64,000 bases of DNA from Pseudomonas fluorescens (lineage in GTDB: Bacteria; Pseudomonadota; Gammaproteobacteria; Pseudomonadales; Pseudomonadaceae): the NCBI RefSeq assembly GCF_003732425.1, contig NZ_MOBX01000016.1:62001-126000 (forward strand). The letters are read 5' to 3'. A program made the translations under genes and the position numbers. Below are positions 43,847 through 52,369 of this stretch, piece after piece; within the stretch, counting starts at the first letter, position 1, and the number at the start of each line of letters is the position of its first letter. The notes beneath the pieces were generated by a model, which saw nothing but the letters and a program-made list of their open reading frames with translations, ran no database searches and had not been told where the DNA came from.

Positions 43847-46273
43847 ATGTCCCGTTCGCTAGACACCTTGTTGCGCCCCAGTCTGCTGGCCGTCGCCATC
43901 GCGCTCAGCGCGCCGCTGATCAGCAGTCCGTTGCTTGCCGCTGAACAAGCGTCCAGCGTGCGCGCCTACAATCTGCCGGCGGCGCCTCTGTCGACCACCC
44001 TGAACCAGATCGCCAGCCAGGGCGGCATCGCGCTGTCGCTGAGTCCGTCGCTGGCGGCGGGCAAGACCTCGGCGCCGGTCAGCGGCCAGTACGACGCGGC
44101 CGGTGCCTTGCGCGCGGCCCTGCGTGGCACCGGTTTGCAACTGGAACAAAGCAGCACCGGCACCTACACCCTCGTGGCCGTGCCTGAAGGAACATTGGCC
44201 CTGCCGGAAACTTCGGTCATCGGCGTGGAAAACTTCGAAAGCGCCTGGGGTCCGGTCGAAGGCTACACCGCCACCCGCACCGCCGCCGGCACCAAGACCG
44301 ACACCGCACTCGTCGAAGCGCCGCGTTCGATCTCGGTGGCAACCCGTCAGCAAATGGATGACCGCAGCGTGCACAGCCTCGATGACGCGGTGCGCTACAT
44401 GCCGGGCATCACCGCCAGCAGCTACGGCAGCGACACCCGCGCCGACTGGCTGCGGGTGCGCGGGTTCGAACCGACCCAGTTCCTCGATGGCCTGCCGCTG
44501 CCAAAAGGCGTGTACGCCAACCCGAAACAGGAAACCTGGAACCTCGACCGCCTCGCCCTGCTGCGCGGCCCGGCCTCCTCGGTTTACGGCCAGACCCCAC
44601 CGGGCGGCTTGCTGGACATGGTCAGCCGTCGTCCAAGCGCTGAAGCCAGCAACGAAATCCAGCTGCAATACGGCAGCGACAACCACCGCCAGATCAACTT
44701 CGCCAGCACCGGCAAGATCGATGACGCCGGCCAGTTTCTCTACGGCCTCAGCGGTGTGGTGCGCGACAGCGGCACGCAGGTCGATCACGTCGACAACAAG
44801 CGCTACAACATCGCGCCGAGCCTGACCTGGAACATCGACGACGATACCAAGCTCACCCTGCTCAGCCAGTTCACCCGCGACGATACCGGCATCACCAGTC
44901 AGTTCCTGCCGATTCAGGGCACCAAGATCAAGTCGCCGTTCGGCGATATCTCTCACCACAAGAATCTGGGTGATCCGGACTGGGAATATTACGATCGCAC
45001 TTACTACGCGCTGGGCTACGCCTTCGAACATCGTCTGAACGATGTCTGGCAGTTCAAGCAGAACCTGCGCTACACCAAGTCGGACCTGTCGTTCCAGTCG
45101 CTGACGCCGGGTTCCTACCCGTTCACCGAAGTGGATGATCAAGGCAACGTCGGGCGCACCAGCACCAGCGTCGAAGAAGACATCAGCCAGTTCGCCGTGG
45201 ACAACAACTTCCAGGCCGACTTCGCCACCGGCGATATCCGCCACACCCTGCTGCTGGGCCTGGATCACCAGCGCAGCAACACCAACTACACCTCGATCTT
45301 CGGTGATGGCCTGACCACCAACGTCATCACGCCGATCTACGGTCAACCGATCGTACGTCCGGCGCGCTCGACGGCGTTTTACGATTACGACCAGAAGACC
45401 TACCAGACCGGCCTGTATATCCAGGATCAAATGGCCCTCGACCAGTGGCGTCTGACCCTTGGCGGCCGTGAAGACTGGGTGCACACCAGCACAAAATTCA
45501 TCAACAAGGGCGATGCCACCAACACCCAGCGTGACAAGGCCTTCAGCGGCAACGCCGCGCTCAGCTACGTGTTCGACAACGGTTTCGTGCCGTACCTGTC
45601 GTACGCCGAATCCTTCCAGCCGACCACGGGCGCCGACGCCACCTCGACCGGTTCGCTCAAGCCGACCGAAGGCAAACAGTGGGAACTGGGCATCAAGTAC
45701 CAGCCACCGGGCAGCAAAACCCTGCTGACCGCCGCCGTGTATGACCTCACTCAGAAGAACGTCTCGGTCAACACCTTCGTCAACAACGTGTCGATCACCA
45801 GTCAGACCGGCGAAGTGAAAGTCAAAGGCCTGGAGCTGGAAGCGGTATCCGACGTCACCGACAACCTCAAAGTTATCGCCGCCTACACCCTGGCCAAATC
45901 CGAAGTACAGAATGGCGTCGACAAGGGCAATCGCCTGCAACTGATGCCGAATCAGCAAGCCTCGCTGTGGACTGACTACACCTGGCACGCCGGCGTGCTC
46001 GACGGCTTCGGCATTGGCGGTGGCGTGCGTTACACCGGCAACACCTACGGCGACAAGGCCAACACCTGGCTGGGCAAGGCGGACGCCTACACCGTGTTCG
46101 ACGCGAGCGTGCATTACGACCTCGGCCGCCTGGACAACAGCCTCAAAGGCGCGTCGCTGGCACTCAACGCGACCAACCTGTTCGACAAGGAATACATTTC
46201 CACCTGCGACAGCTTCTACTGCTACTACGGCGACACGCGCAGTGTCGTCGCCAGCGCCACTTACAAGTGGTAA
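43847..46273 (+). CDS. TonB-dependent siderophore receptor with signalling (STN) domain
   Basis: An 808-residue outer-membrane receptor. After a signal peptide (about residues 1-31, ending LLAAEQ) comes an STN signalling domain (VRAYNLPAAPLSTTLNQIAS, about 37-115). The plug domain follows (EAPRSISVATRQQMDDRSV, VRGFEPTQFLDGLP, LLRGPASSVYGQTPPGGLLD), then a 22-strand barrel ending in the typical aromatic residue (SATYKW). It imports a ferric siderophore and signals to the FecR-like protein. The order sigma-FecR-receptor fits cell-surface signalling. The ligand is unknown: ferrichrome- or ferrioxamine-type xenosiderophores are possible by family resemblance only. AGGAG precedes the ATG. Confidence 0.92.
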   Translation: MSRSLDTLLRPSLLAVAIALSAPLISSPLLAAEQASSVRAYNLPAAPLSTTLNQIASQGGIALSLSPSLAAGKTSAPVSGQYDAAGALRAALRGTGLQLEQSSTGTYTLVAVPEGTLALPETSVIGVENFESAWGPVEGYTATRTAAGTKTDTALVEAPRSISVATRQQMDDRSVHSLDDAVRYMPGITASSYGSDTRADWLRVRGFEPTQFLDGLPLPKGVYANPKQETWNLDRLALLRGPASSVYGQTPPGGLLDMVSRRPSAEASNEIQLQYGSDNHRQINFASTGKIDDAGQFLYGLSGVVRDSGTQVDHVDNKRYNIAPSLTWNIDDDTKLTLLSQFTRDDTGITSQFLPIQGTKIKSPFGDISHHKNLGDPDWEYYDRTYYALGYAFEHRLNDVWQFKQNLRYTKSDLSFQSLTPGSYPFTEVDDQGNVGRTSTSVEEDISQFAVDNNFQADFATGDIRHTLLLGLDHQRSNTNYTSIFGDGLTTNVITPIYGQPIVRPARSTAFYDYDQKTYQTGLYIQDQMALDQWRLTLGGREDWVHTSTKFINKGDATNTQRDKAFSGNAALSYVFDNGFVPYLSYAESFQPTTGADATSTGSLKPTEGKQWELGIKYQPPGSKTLLTAAVYDLTQKNVSVNTFVNNVSITSQTGEVKVKGLELEAVSDVTDNLKVIAAYTLAKSEVQNGVDKGNRLQLMPNQQASLWTDYTWHAGVLDGFGIGGGVRYTGNTYGDKANTWLGKADAYTVFDASVHYDLGRLDNSLKGASLALNATNLFDKEYISTCDSFYCYYGDTRSVVASATYKW

Positions 46274-46304
46274 GCGATTGAGCTGAAACAGGTCATTTCA
46301 CCAG

Positions 46305-46336
46305 GCCGTCCCTCGTGGACGGCTTTGGTGTTTTTG
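46305..46336 (+). terminator. Possible attenuator after the TonB receptor gene
   Basis: GCCGTCC-CTCGT-GGACGGC is followed by a T-rich tract (TTTGGTGTTTTT). It lies 31 nt past the receptor stop and only 11 nt before the next start codon, so partial read-through into the PepSY gene is expected. Confidence 0.5.
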
Positions 46337-46347
46337 AAGGTCATGAA

Positions 46348-47478
46348 ATGAAAAGTAAAACAATTCGTCGCTGGTCGTTCGTCCACACCTGGACCAGCCT
46401 GGTCTGCACCGTGTTTTTGCTGATGCTGGCACTGACCGGTCTGCCGCTGATCTTTCATCACGAGATCGAGCACCTGCTCGGCGACGCGCCACAAGTGCGC
46501 GAGCTGCCGGCCGACACGCCACGGCTGAACCTGGCGCAACTGGTCGAGGCCGCCGAAAAACATCGCCCCGATGACGTCGTGCAGTACTTCGGTTTCGATG
46601 ACGATGAGCCGAACGCCGTGCTGACGATCATGGCGAAAACCGCGGGCACCGAACCGAACTCCTCGCACACGTTCATGCTCGATGCACGCACCGGGGAGGC
46701 GCTGGAAACGCCTTCGGCCAACGGTGGTTTGATGCTGTTCATCCTGCGCCTGCACGTCGACATGTTCGCCGGGCTGCCGGGCAAATTGCTGCTGGCGTTC
46801 ATGGGGCTGTTGTTTGTCGTGGCCATCGTGTCCGGGACGGTGTTGTACCTGCCGTTCATGCGCCGCTTGAAGTTCGGCACCGTGCGTCAGGACAAGTCGA
46901 CAAGATTGCGCTGGCTCGACCTGCACAACCTGATCGGTGTCGTCACCCTGACCTGGGCGCTGGTGGTCGGCGTGACCGGCGTGATCAGCGCCTGTGCCGA
47001 CCTGTTGATCGCAGCCTGGCGCAACGATGCCCTGAACACTTTGATCGCGCCTTATCGCGATGCCCCGCCACTGACGCATCTGGCGCCGGCCACGCGTTTG
47101 CTCGATATCGCTGGCGAAGTGGCCCCGGACATGCAGCCGGACTTCATTGCCTTCCCCGGCACGCGGTTTTCCAGTGAGCACCATTACTCGGTATTCATGA
47201 AGGGCGGCACGCACCTGACCTCGCATCTGCTGACGCCAGTGCTGATCGATGCCACCACGCTGCAGGTCACCGCCGTGGCCGAACGGCCGTGGTACATGGA
47301 CGCCATGGGCATGTCGCAACCGCTGCACTTCGGCGACTACGGCGGCATGCCGATGAAGATTCTCTGGGCCACGCTCGATGTGCTGACGATCATTGTGCTC
47401 GGCAGCGGCGTGTATCTGTGGGTGGTGCGACGCAAAGCGGCGAAGCCTGTAGTGGAAACGGCGGAGGCGTCTGCATGA
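46348..47478 (+). CDS. PepSY-associated membrane protein (PiuB/iron-uptake type)
   Basis: A 376-residue inner-membrane protein. It opens MKSKTIRRWSFVHTWTSLVC with a helix LLMLALTGLPLIFHHEIEHL, has a periplasmic PepSY-type segment, then helices at LLAFMGLLFVVAIVSGTVLY, LIGVVTLTWALVVGVTGVIS and near the C-terminus (LDVLTIIVLGSGVYLWVVRR). Conserved histidines in or near the helices (VHTWTS, LIFHHEIEH, LHVDMF, DLHNLIG) suggest haem or metal contact, as in ferric reductase-like PepSY proteins. Placement after the receptor suggests reduction of imported ferric siderophore, an inference. ATG 46348 has AAGG upstream. Confidence 0.85.
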   Translation: MKSKTIRRWSFVHTWTSLVCTVFLLMLALTGLPLIFHHEIEHLLGDAPQVRELPADTPRLNLAQLVEAAEKHRPDDVVQYFGFDDDEPNAVLTIMAKTAGTEPNSSHTFMLDARTGEALETPSANGGLMLFILRLHVDMFAGLPGKLLLAFMGLLFVVAIVSGTVLYLPFMRRLKFGTVRQDKSTRLRWLDLHNLIGVVTLTWALVVGVTGVISACADLLIAAWRNDALNTLIAPYRDAPPLTHLAPATRLLDIAGEVAPDMQPDFIAFPGTRFSSEHHYSVFMKGGTHLTSHLLTPVLIDATTLQVTAVAERPWYMDAMGMSQPLHFGDYGGMPMKILWATLDVLTIIVLGSGVYLWVVRRKAAKPVVETAEASA

Positions 47479-47654
47479 AGCCGCGTCAGTCGAGTTTCTG
47501 GAAGGTGTTCAGCACGCCGATCGTGATTGCGCTGCTCAGTGCGGCGGGATTGTTTGCGGCGTTGTTGGGGGATGGGGTTTGGGATGCGCTGAGTTGGGTT
47601 GGGCTGGGTGTTCCGGCATTTTTGGCGATCAGGGGATTGTTGCAGCGAAGCTAA
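47475..47654 (+). CDS. Small membrane protein coupled to the PepSY gene
   Basis: A 59-residue protein with a basic start (MKPRQSSFWKVFSTPIVIAL) and two hydrophobic helices (about residues 15-31 and 37-54, ending GVPAFLAIRGLLQRS). It overlaps the PepSY gene by 4 nt (ATGA), so it is translated with it. No function is known to me. Its position suggests a small subunit or accessory factor of the siderophore-reduction protein. Confidence 0.82.
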   Translation: MKPRQSSFWKVFSTPIVIALLSAAGLFAALLGDGVWDALSWVGLGVPAFLAIRGLLQRS

Positions 47655-47661
47655 AGAAACC

Positions 47662-47751
47662 TGTGGGAGCGAGCCTGCTCGCGAAAGCGCTCTGACATTC
47701 AACACCAATGTTGACTGTCCCGACGCATTCGCGAGCAGGCTCGCTCCCACA
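47662..47751. repeat. Family A repeat pair
   Basis: Inverted units begin 8 nt after the small membrane protein's stop codon, with a 40-nt spacer. The hairpin would cap the 3' end of the iron-uptake transcript. Confidence 0.9.
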
Positions 47752-47828
47752 TTGGTTCTGCGCTGGGCTTGAGGACGTGGCGTTACGCGCTATGCTGCCC
47801 CCTCACTGTCCTGATCGAGACCCTGCCA

Positions 47829-48458
47829 ATGTCCGCCCCCAGCATGACCCTGTACCACAACACGCTCTCCCCGTTCGTGCGCAAAGTGATGGTGTTGCTG
47901 CATGAAACCGGCCAGCAGGATCGCGTGGCCTTGCAAGACTGCGTACTCAGTCCGGTCAGCCCGAGCGCCGAGCTGAATGTCGACAACCCGCTGGGCAAGA
48001 TCCCCGCCCTGCGTCTGGCCGATGGCAACGTCATCCATGACAGCCGGGTGATCCTCGAATACCTCGATCAACAACACGTCGGCAATCCGCTGATCCCGCG
48101 CGAAGGCGCGGCCCGCTGGCGCCGCCTGACCCTCGCCTCGATGGCCGACGGGATCATGGACGCGTCGGTGATGGTGCGTTATGAGCTGGTGTTGCGCGCG
48201 CCGGAGAAGCATTGGGACGAATGGCTCGAAGCCCAGCGCGACAAGATCCGCCGCGCCCTTGCCGTGCTGGAGCGCGACGCGATTGCCGAGCTGACCAGCC
48301 ACTTTGATGTGGCAGCGATCAGCGTGGCCTGTGCGCTGGGTTACCTCGACCTGCGCTTCCCGGACCTGGGCTGGCGGGATGCCAACCCGCAACTGGCCAA
48401 CTGGTTCTTTGAGGTGAGTCAGCGACCGTCCATGATCGCCACGATGCCCAAGCCTTAA
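47829..48458 (+). CDS. Glutathione S-transferase family protein
   Basis: A 209-residue soluble protein with an N-terminal thioredoxin-like GST domain (MTLYHNTLSPFVRKVMVLLH) and the glutathione-contact segment NPLGKIPALRLADGNVIHDSRVILEYL. The C-terminal helical domain spans about residues 90-205. The SPFVRK motif puts a serine near the usual catalytic position. The substrate is unknown. ATG 47829 is selected because the glutathione domain starts a few residues later. The ribosome site is weak and an upstream in-frame ATG (47769) is less likely. Confidence 0.88.
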   Translation: MSAPSMTLYHNTLSPFVRKVMVLLHETGQQDRVALQDCVLSPVSPSAELNVDNPLGKIPALRLADGNVIHDSRVILEYLDQQHVGNPLIPREGAARWRRLTLASMADGIMDASVMVRYELVLRAPEKHWDEWLEAQRDKIRRALAVLERDAIAELTSHFDVAAISVACALGYLDLRFPDLGWRDANPQLANWFFEVSQRPSMIATMPKP

Positions 48459-48475
48459 GTCGTCTGTTCCGGCCT

Positions 48476-48566
48476 CATCGCTAGCAGGCTAGCTCCCACA
48501 GTGGATTTGGGTATGGCAGAGAACTCTGTTTCACCACCAATCCTGTGGGAGCGAGCCTGCTCGCGA
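48476..48566. repeat. Family A repeat pair
   Basis: The arm near 48476 carries the CTAGCAGGCTAGCTCCCACA variant. The other is the standard GTGGGAGCGAGCCTGCTCGC unit. It lies in the convergent gap between the GST gene and creD. Confidence 0.88.
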
Positions 48567-48657
48567 ATGCACCACCTCGGTTCCGGAGGCAGCGCTGCAA
48601 AAATCAGCGTCACCAAAACCTCCACCTCTCGCTGATCTTCACGCAATCCCACCCGGC

Positions 48658-50028
48658 TCATTGCATCGCCCCCACATCAAACTCCAACGGCTTGGCCGAT
48701 TTCTGCCCGATCCCGTACCAGTCCAGTTTGCGCGTCAGCACCATGAACACACCCAGCAGACCGAACAGCAACAACGAGCCCATCAACAACGCGTAATCCT
48801 CAGCGCTGAGCAATCCGTAGAGCAGGCCATACAACGCCGCCAGCCCCGCCGAAAAGCTCAAACCGTGACGCACACTGCGCAACACGTGGCAGACATAAAA
48901 GCCGATCAACAACACACAAGCGCTGGCCGACAACAGATACGCCGGGGCAAAACCGATGTGCTCCGACAACGACAGCAGCAACAGATAAAAGAACGCCAGC
49001 GCCACACCGACCAGCGCGTATTGCACCGGGTGCACGGCCAGGCTTTTGAGCACTTCGAACAGAAAGAAACCGGCGAACGTCAGGACGATGAACAGCAGCG
49101 CATATTTGATCGCCCGGTCACTCTTCAGATATTGATCCACCGGATCGATGAAACTCACACCAAAGCTGCGACCGTTGAACGCCTCGCAATCATTTCCGCT
49201 CACGCAACGGCTCATGGCGTCTTGCAGGTTGGTGGAGAAGAACGTGGTCTGCCAATCGGCGCTGAAACCCTGATCATTGATTTCACGTTTGCCCGGCAGG
49301 AAGTTGCCGACAAAGCTTGGATGCGGCCAGTTGGCGGTAAGACTGACGCTGCTGGTCTTGCCCACCGGCAACACTTGCAACGAACCGGTGCCTTGCAGAC
49401 GCAGGTCGAAACCAAAGCTCAGCTCGGTGGTTTTGCTGGTGTCGAGCAGCGGCAGCGTGACCCGTACACCTTCACCGAGCCAACCGACTTGCGTACCTGG
49501 AACGAAGTCCAGACGCTGGCCATCGAGTTCCAGTTTCAGCGCATTTTCGATGCCGCGAATGTCGCTGATACCGACCGCGAGAAACGGTGCATCGAACTGG
49601 TAATCGGTGAAGTCTTCTTTGATGCCCAACTGTGCTGGCAGCGAAAAATGGCCGTTGATGCGGTTGTCGGCATGGAACAGCCGCGCTTCATAAATGCCCC
49701 GTGCACGCAGTTCGGTTTGCACCTGGCCGTCGAGTTCGAAACGCTCCGGCAGGAAGTACAGACGGCCGCGCTCTTCGCTTGGCTCGTCGTAGCGCTGATT
49801 GGTTTTGTCGTTGGTTTTCCAGTTGTGAATCACTTTGCGATACGGCACCACCATCACCGGGCCGCTCAGTTGCTGGCTGTAACTGGAGCTGCGGGCGATG
49901 TCTTCGAGCACACCGTCGCGCAACTGTTGGCGCTCGTCGATAACGCCGTCGATCATCAGCAGCGGGATCAGCAACAGCAGGATCAGCAGGGCAATGGCGC
50001 CGAGTTTGATCGTCAGATTCTTGTTCAT
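48658..50028 (-). CDS. creD: CreD inner-membrane protein
   Basis: A 456-residue CreD family protein, the main output gene of the CreBC two-component system. It has an N-terminal membrane helix (LTIKLGAIALLILLLLIPLL), a large periplasmic beta-rich domain (about 40-300) with GVSFIDPVDQYLKSDRAIKY at its end, and about five C-terminal helices (ALLFIVLTFAGFFLFEVL onward). In enteric bacteria and pseudomonads creD responds to envelope and beta-lactam stress. GGGAG lies 6 nt before the ATG. A CreB-like tag lies 54-80 bp upstream, so it probably has its own promoter even though creC is directly upstream. Confidence 0.94.
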   Translation of the reverse strand: MNKNLTIKLGAIALLILLLLIPLLMIDGVIDERQQLRDGVLEDIARSSSYSQQLSGPVMVVPYRKVIHNWKTNDKTNQRYDEPSEERGRLYFLPERFELDGQVQTELRARGIYEARLFHADNRINGHFSLPAQLGIKEDFTDYQFDAPFLAVGISDIRGIENALKLELDGQRLDFVPGTQVGWLGEGVRVTLPLLDTSKTTELSFGFDLRLQGTGSLQVLPVGKTSSVSLTANWPHPSFVGNFLPGKREINDQGFSADWQTTFFSTNLQDAMSRCVSGNDCEAFNGRSFGVSFIDPVDQYLKSDRAIKYALLFIVLTFAGFFLFEVLKSLAVHPVQYALVGVALAFFYLLLLSLSEHIGFAPAYLLSASACVLLIGFYVCHVLRSVRHGLSFSAGLAALYGLLYGLLSAEDYALLMGSLLLFGLLGVFMVLTRKLDWYGIGQKSAKPLEFDVGAMQ

Positions 50029-50081
50029 GGGACTCTCCCTGTTTGGATGGGCAGAGTCTGCTGGTGCTGTATGAGGGCAAT

Positions 50082-50108
50082 GTGGGGGGAATGTGGAGAT
50101 TGTGTGGA
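50082..50108 (-). promoter_or_regulatory. CreB-like operator upstream of creD
   Basis: Read on the minus strand there are three direct repeats, TCCAC-N6-TCCAC-N6-CCCAC, with exact 11-bp periodicity (plus-strand units at 50082, 50093 and 50104). The enteric cre-tag is TTCAC-N6-TTCAC, so each unit differs by one or two bases while the geometry is kept. Confidence 0.55.
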
Positions 50109-50114
50109 GATATC

Positions 50115-50190
50115 AAAAGATCGCAGCCTTCGGCAGCTCCTACAAGTGTACGCAATCCAATGTAGGAGCTGCCGAAGGCTGCGATCTTTT
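50115..50190. repeat. Family B repeat pair between creC and creD
   Basis: The 30-bp arms (50115-50144 and 50161-50190) are exact reverse complements. The element starts 7 nt after the creC stop (in transcription order) and could terminate or attenuate creBC read-through into creD. Confidence 0.92.
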
Positions 50191-50197
50191 GACGGTA

Positions 50198-51616
50198 TCA
50201 AGGCAGGCGCAATGTCACCTCAACACCGCTCTCGACATTGCGAATCTGCATCGACCCACCATGCAACTTGACCACTTCTTCAACGAAGTTAAGCCCCAAC
50301 CCGGTGCTTTTGCGCCCACTGTCCGGGCGTGGCAATGAGTAGAAGCGTTCAGTCAAACGCGGCAAAGCGTAGTCAGGAATCGCCGCCGTCTCATTGAACA
50401 ATCGACATTCGATTTGCTCGCCCACCCGCTCGGCACAGAACCGCAGCAGCCCCTCAACCGGGGTGAAATCCAGCGCATTCTCCAGCAAGTTGCCCAGCGC
50501 CTGACGCAACAGAAACGGCTCGCCAATCAACAGCAGATCCGCCGCAATTGTCTGTTCGATGCGCAACTGTTTGCCTTCAATCCGCGCTGCCTGCCCCTGC
50601 AACAACTGATCAACCAGCGCCGCCAACGGCACGGCGACCCGCTCTTCAAGGCCCTGACGTTGTTCCACCTGCGCCAGATTGAGCAACCGTTCGATCAACT
50701 GCTGCATCCGCGCACTTTCGCTGTCGATGTTGCCGACAAACCGCAAGCGCTGAACCGGCGGCATATCGCTTTGCAGCAGTTCCGCCGCACCGCGAATTGC
50801 CGCCAGTGGACTTTTCAGCTCATGGGTCAGCGTGTGCACATAACGCTCGACGTAGGCCTTGCCTTCCAGTTGCGTGCGCATCTGTTCCACGGCGGTAGCC
50901 AGTTGTTCCAGTTCACCGCCACGATAATGCGGCACTTCTACCCGGCGGCCTGCGCTCACCGCTTGGGCATAACCGGTCAAACGGTGCAGCGCACGGCTCA
51001 GCCACCACGACAACAAAGCACCAAACAGCAAACCGAGGCCGATCAACCCGGCGCCATAAAACAGCAAGCGCCGTTCGGTGCGATCGACGTAGGGCTGCAA
51101 TGAGCTGTTGGGCTTGGCCACGGTGACCACGCCGATGATCTGGCCGTTGTCGCGGATCGGCGCGCCGACGTGCATCACTGACGAACTCGCGTCATCCGGA
51201 TCGCTGCGACTTGAGCGCGCGCCGTATTCGCCACGCAGGGTCAGGTAGACGTCGTTCCAGCGCGAATAATCCTGACCGACCGCAACACCACTGGAATCGA
51301 GCACAACGATGCCCTTGGCGTCGGTGACGTAGATACGGTGGTTGACCTGATTTTTCGGTAAGCCCCAGATCGTCGCTTGCGGCTGGCGCTCACCATAGGC
51401 ACGCAGCAACTCGGGCCAGCGATTCTCACTGAGGGTGCCAGCCTTGAAATCATCACGGAGGATTTCCGCCATCAGGTTGGCGGTATCGACCAGGGTTTCT
51501 TCGGTGGACTGGCGCACGCCGGGGCGGATTTCTTCCATCACCGTGTTGAGCACGAAATACCCGGTGAGGCCGACAAACAGCACGTACACCAGAAAGATCC
51601 GCAGCCCCAGCGACAT
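50198..51616 (-). CDS. creC: Sensor histidine kinase CreC
   Basis: A 472-residue inner-membrane sensor kinase. The first helix is at residues about 6-26 (IFLVYVLFVGLTGYFVLN), then a periplasmic sensor region to about 185, a second helix (LLFYGAGLIGLGLLFGALLS) and HAMP. The phosphoacceptor histidine is in LTHELKSPLAAIRG, the N-box in NLLENALDFTP and the G2 box in STGLGLNFVEEVVKLHGG. It phosphorylates CreB. Its ATG overlaps the creB stop (TGATG). The ribosome therefore passes directly from creB to creC. Confidence 0.94.
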   Translation of the reverse strand: MSLGLRIFLVYVLFVGLTGYFVLNTVMEEIRPGVRQSTEETLVDTANLMAEILRDDFKAGTLSENRWPELLRAYGERQPQATIWGLPKNQVNHRIYVTDAKGIVVLDSSGVAVGQDYSRWNDVYLTLRGEYGARSSRSDPDDASSSVMHVGAPIRDNGQIIGVVTVAKPNSSLQPYVDRTERRLLFYGAGLIGLGLLFGALLSWWLSRALHRLTGYAQAVSAGRRVEVPHYRGGELEQLATAVEQMRTQLEGKAYVERYVHTLTHELKSPLAAIRGAAELLQSDMPPVQRLRFVGNIDSESARMQQLIERLLNLAQVEQRQGLEERVAVPLAALVDQLLQGQAARIEGKQLRIEQTIAADLLLIGEPFLLRQALGNLLENALDFTPVEGLLRFCAERVGEQIECRLFNETAAIPDYALPRLTERFYSLPRPDSGRKSTGLGLNFVEEVVKLHGGSMQIRNVESGVEVTLRLP

Positions 51617-52296
51617 CAGCTGTGCCCCGGGCTGTAGCTGTAACCGAGGCCGCGATGGGTCTGGATCGGCTCGGCGTCGGCACGCACCAGCCGCAACTTC
51701 GCGCGCACACTTTTGATGTGGCTGTCGATGCTGCGCTCATAACCGGCGTCGGCCGCCACGCCCAGCGCATCAAGCAATTGCTCGCGACTAAACACTCGTT
51801 CGGGTTGTTCGAGCAGGCATTGCAGCAGGCGGAATTCGTGGCGGGTCAGGCTTAACGTCTGGCCGCGATAAATGATTTGAATCCGTTCCGGATCGATACG
51901 AAACAGCGCAGAACCGGCTTCTATAGCTGGACGCGGTGCCATGCGCTTGAGGATGGCCTTGACCCGCGCCGCGACTTCACGCGGGCTGAACGGCTTGACC
52001 ACGTAGTCGTCGGCGCCGATCTCCAGGCCCACCACGCGATCAATCTCGGCATCGCGGGCGCTGAGGAACAGCACCGGCACTTCGCTGAAGCGCCGCAACT
52101 GCTTGCAGGTTTCGAAGCCGCTGATGTCCGGCAGGCCGATGTCGAGAATGATCAGATCGGCCGGGGTCTGGCGCTGATGTTCCAGCGCCGCTGCGCCGAG
52201 GCTCAGCCACGTGGTGGTGAAGCCCTCGCCCTGCAAGGCAAAAATCAGCGTGTCGGCAATCGCCGCTTCGTCTTCGACAATCAGGATATGAGGCAT
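51616..52296 (-). CDS. creB: Response regulator CreB
   Basis: A 226-residue OmpR/PhoB-type regulator. The receiver domain is at residues 3-115 with phosphoacceptor Asp52 (LIILDIGLPD). The winged HTH runs about 130-225 (LTRHEFRLLQCLLEQPERVF, SIDSHIKSVRAKLR, IQTHRGLGYSY). It regulates creD by binding direct-repeat tags. It overlaps creC by one base and lies 73 bp downstream of a retropepsin-like gene on the same strand. Confidence 0.95.
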   Translation of the reverse strand: MPHILIVEDEAAIADTLIFALQGEGFTTTWLSLGAAALEHQRQTPADLIILDIGLPDISGFETCKQLRRFSEVPVLFLSARDAEIDRVVGLEIGADDYVVKPFSPREVAARVKAILKRMAPRPAIEAGSALFRIDPERIQIIYRGQTLSLTRHEFRLLQCLLEQPERVFSREQLLDALGVAADAGYERSIDSHIKSVRAKLRLVRADAEPIQTHRGLGYSYSPGHS

Positions 52297-52369
52297 GGCG
52301 TCCGAGCCCGTGGGTTAGGTGCGCGAACGGTGCCCCAAGCCTGACGTTACGTCAATGAGACCACTTGGT

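Noticed and set aside
33978..50190. Repeat families A-D considered as CRISPR arrays
   Set aside because: They are isolated inverted pairs at gene borders, not regularly spaced direct repeats with unique spacers, and there are no cas genes.
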